Shown here piece after piece: positions 22,241-24,038 of a stretch of DNA of 24,038 nucleotides (the stretch's first letter is position 1; each line of letters starts with the position of its first letter). The notes below the pieces were generated by a model. It did not search any database. It had not been told where the DNA came from and saw only the letters and a program-made list of their open reading frames with translations. Source of the DNA: Candidatus Cloacimonadota bacterium (lineage in GTDB: Bacteria; Hydrothermota; E44-bin80); the NCBI GenBank assembly GCA_004375785.1, contig SOKM01000114.1:1-24038 (forward strand), given 5' to 3'. A program made the position numbers and the translations under genes.

Positions 22241-23467
22241 TTAGTATTCTCTCAGAGCATCTATAATCTTAATTCGACTTGCCCTGAGCGCAGGGGCGAG
22301 CCCTGCAATTATACTTGCTATTAAACCAAGAAAGAATGCTGTGATAAACTGGGTAAAATGCATCTCTCCTCGCACCGTCTCTTCAAATGGAATATTCACA
22401 CCAGTCAACGCTTCCTGCGGTATTGGGATCCCATGACTAACAAGAAAGATGCCGAGAATAAAAGCAATTGCCCAGCCAATGAGTGCTCCCAAAAGTCCTG
22501 TCCAGAAGGATTCAATAAGAAAGAGTACCGCTATTCCTCCTCTTGAATAACCAATTGCCCGTAATGTTCCTATTTCTTTCTTTCTTTCCCATATATTCAT
22601 AAACATTGTATTTACAATACCTGCAAGGGCTATAATGAGCAGCACAAACCTGAATATCTGCAAAAACCCAGCCCTCATCTCTATAATCCCCTCAATTTCA
22701 GAGGCAAAATGTTTCCAGGAGAATATTTCAACTTCATCTTCAGAAAGGAGCTCTCCTATTTCCGCTTTAACTTTCTCTGTTTTCTCCGTGTCATCGAGCA
22801 TAACGATAATCTCCGAAACGCCATCCGTGTCAAGAAAACCCTGAGCTATATCGATTGGAATAAAAACCGTGCTCTTTTCAATCGGTGCATAACCAACACT
22901 GAATATACCTTTCACTTCAAGGTCTATAAGGTTATTTGCCTCATCCTTTGTTCGTGCATAGAGAAAGATTGTTGCCCCAGGCTCTATACCCATAAGATTT
23001 GCGAGTTCCTTCCCAATGAGGATTCCATATTCTCCTTCTTTTATATACTCACCTGTGACTGCTTGAGGAGAAAAAACACTTACATCTTTTTCTTTCTCAG
23101 AATCTATTCCTTCGATTAAAACGGGTGACCTTTTTGTTCCGAAAGAGAGGATACCACCACTTATAAGCCTTGCACTTACGCCATCTACATCCTTTAGCCC
23201 TTCTACTTTTTCGATGATACTTCTATAATTATCGATTAAAATGTCGAGGGGTAATCTCAACGATTCTTCGTCATAACCTTTCTTCTCAATCTTCAGATGT
23301 CCCAAACCCATCCAGATAATATTATTCACCATCTCCTTGTTTGGACCTGCAACCAACATATCCATAATAATGAGTATTCCAACAGCAAACCCTATAGTCA
23401 GCAGGTTTATGATGGTTCTTCTCCGGTGACGTGTAAGGTTACGAAACGAAAACCTGAGTAATTCCAT
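22241..23467 (-). CDS. ABC transporter permease, FtsX/MacB (LolC/E-like) family
   Basis: The 408-residue protein follows the LolCE/MacB plan. Its amphipathic start is MELLRFSFRNLTRHRRRT, then transmembrane helix 1 (about 19-40). A large extracytoplasmic MacB-PCD domain spans about 41-265 (VSARLISGGILSFG... VFIPIDIAQGFLD). Three C-terminal helices follow (about 268-290, 315-350, 375-395). The segment MNIWERKKEIGTLRAIGYSR after helix 2 is the coupling-helix signature that touches the ATPase. The family extracts lipoproteins, or drives export by mechanotransmission. The ATG follows the TAG of the upstream permease with no gap, so both subunits are made together and probably form a heterodimer. 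No ATPase gene lies downstream; it is presumably upstream, beyond the window. Confidence 0.88.
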   Translation of the reverse strand: MELLRFSFRNLTRHRRRTIINLLTIGFAVGILIIMDMLVAGPNKEMVNNIIWMGLGHLKIEKKGYDEESLRLPLDILIDNYRSIIEKVEGLKDVDGVSARLISGGILSFGTKRSPVLIEGIDSEKEKDVSVFSPQAVTGEYIKEGEYGILIGKELANLMGIEPGATIFLYARTKDEANNLIDLEVKGIFSVGYAPIEKSTVFIPIDIAQGFLDTDGVSEIIVMLDDTEKTEKVKAEIGELLSEDEVEIFSWKHFASEIEGIIEMRAGFLQIFRFVLLIIALAGIVNTMFMNIWERKKEIGTLRAIGYSRGGIAVLFLIESFWTGLLGALIGWAIAFILGIFLVSHGIPIPQEALTGVNIPFEETVRGEMHFTQFITAFFLGLIASIIAGLAPALRASRIKIIDALREY

Positions 23468-24038
23468 CTATCTCCTCAGTGCGTCACAGGGTTTCACCTT
23501 TACTGCAAGTATCACAGGATAGAGTGCAGCAAGAAGTGTCCAGAAAAGGATAAAGAGTATGTTGCCCACCCATTTACTCCAGACAATCTCTGGAAAGACT
23601 ACATCTGTCATAAAATCAGCTATATTTGCCATCTGACCAAAATGTAATCCCTTGAAAGATAACCAGTTTACCAAAACTCCTGCAAGTATTGAGCCGATTA
23701 GAGCGGCAATAAGGGATACCAATATAACCTCTCCAAGTATCATAATGACCATCTCAAACCTGCCTGCCCCAATAGCCCTTAGTGTTCCAATCTCTCTCTT
23801 TCTTTCAAAAACAGAAGTAAGGACAGTATTTATAATGATACCGGCAGCGACAATCAAAATAATAGTAATGAATATCTTCGTTTTGATGTCGGTGATTTTA
23901 ATGAGCATATCTATATTCTTAATCCTCTTCCTGTATGGCTCTACCAGGGTATTAGGAAATTGTTTCTGGATAGCAAGAGCAACATCTTCTGCCATGTTGT
24001 ATTCCCTGAAATTGACCTTTATCCGGGTCACTTCATCC
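23468..24038 (-). CDS. ABC transporter permease, FtsX family, C-terminal part (cut by window edge)
   Basis: The frame is open to the right edge (reading DEVTRIKVNFREY at the edge), so the GTG at 24031 is internal and the true start lies outside. The visible 190 residues cover the end of the periplasmic domain (AEDVALAIQKQFPNTLVEPY). They then show a transmembrane helix (KIFITIILIVAAGIIINTVL), the FERKREIGTLRAIGAGR coupling segment, two further helices and the ending VKPCDALRR. This matches the C-terminal half of LolC/E or MacB-like permeases and mirrors the downstream permease, its likely partner. An about 40-residue loop with Phe/Met/Asp (GLHFGQMANIADFMTDV) between the last helices is longer than in the partner (its loop has PIPQEALTGVNIPFEE) and faces outside. 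Confidence 0.85.
   Translation of the reverse strand, partial: DEVTRIKVNFREYNMAEDVALAIQKQFPNTLVEPYRKRIKNIDMLIKITDIKTKIFITIILIVAAGIIINTVLTSVFERKREIGTLRAIGAGRFEMVIMILGEVILVSLIAALIGSILAGVLVNWLSFKGLHFGQMANIADFMTDVVFPEIVWSKWVGNILFILFWTLLAALYPVILAVKVKPCDALRR

Noticed and set aside
1..24038. tRNA, rRNA, riboswitch or insertion-sequence genes
   Set aside because: No cloverleaf, rRNA signature, T-box/leader or transposase frame was recognised on either strand; a covariance-model search would be decisive.

Overview
The window is a 24 kb, low-GC (by eye) piece of a bacterial chromosome. One gene, a 1,308-residue surface or secreted protein, ends in a type IX-secretion-type sorting domain. It combines a beta-helix with FG-GAP propellers. 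That architecture, together with many short dispersed repeats in the gaps, points to an uncultivated lineage near the FCB group or candidate division WOR-3/Stahlbacteria. This placement is inference from protein style, not from a marker gene. Nearly everything lies on the minus strand; only an aminopeptidase/diguanylate cyclase pair at 18974-21971 is on plus.

Layout in coordinate order. 1-521 is the start of a PAS-domain sensor running off the left edge. 613-2158 holds a six-cysteine membrane protein preceded by a GH114/TM1410-type putative glycosidase lipoprotein. 2566-6931 is a loose run of small enzymes: three class I SAM methyltransferases (one broken by an in-frame TAA), a small lipoprotein, a PPOX-fold flavin protein and a metallo-beta-lactamase-fold hydrolase. 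A DinB-fold protein follows at 7010-7531. 7649-12268 is a two-gene restriction-modification-like operon. 12581-18737 carries a GT4 glycosyltransferase, a secreted SH3-domain protein and the giant propeller protein. 18974-21971 encodes an M29-like aminopeptidase and a GAF-GGDEF protein. 22241-24038 carries two FtsX/MacB-type ABC permeases, the first cut by the right edge.

The most unusual system is the operon at 7649-12268. Its first gene fuses a DprA/Smf domain (helix-hairpin-helix plus Rossmann fold) to an N6-adenine methyltransferase and a single type I-like target-recognition domain. The second gene starts on the base after the first one's stop codon. It fuses a PD-(D/E)XK nuclease domain to a second N6-methyltransferase that has no recognition domain and carries NPPG instead of NPPY/F. 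There is no helicase/translocase gene. The arrangement looks like a BcgI-type split restriction-modification enzyme into which a DprA module has been built, and may be an undescribed defence system.

A second theme is repeats. Several unrelated places carry 2-7 degenerate tandem copies of 7- or 8-nt units, resembling the STRR repeats known from cyanobacteria. Two of these arrays sit inside the coding sequence of the giant protein's sorting domain. Others lie between genes, and two lie directly upstream of consensus-like promoters. Larger palindromic elements (GAGATTG...CAATCTC and CTTGTCCTGAG types) fill the intergenic gaps. No tRNA, rRNA, CRISPR array or recognisable insertion sequence was seen.
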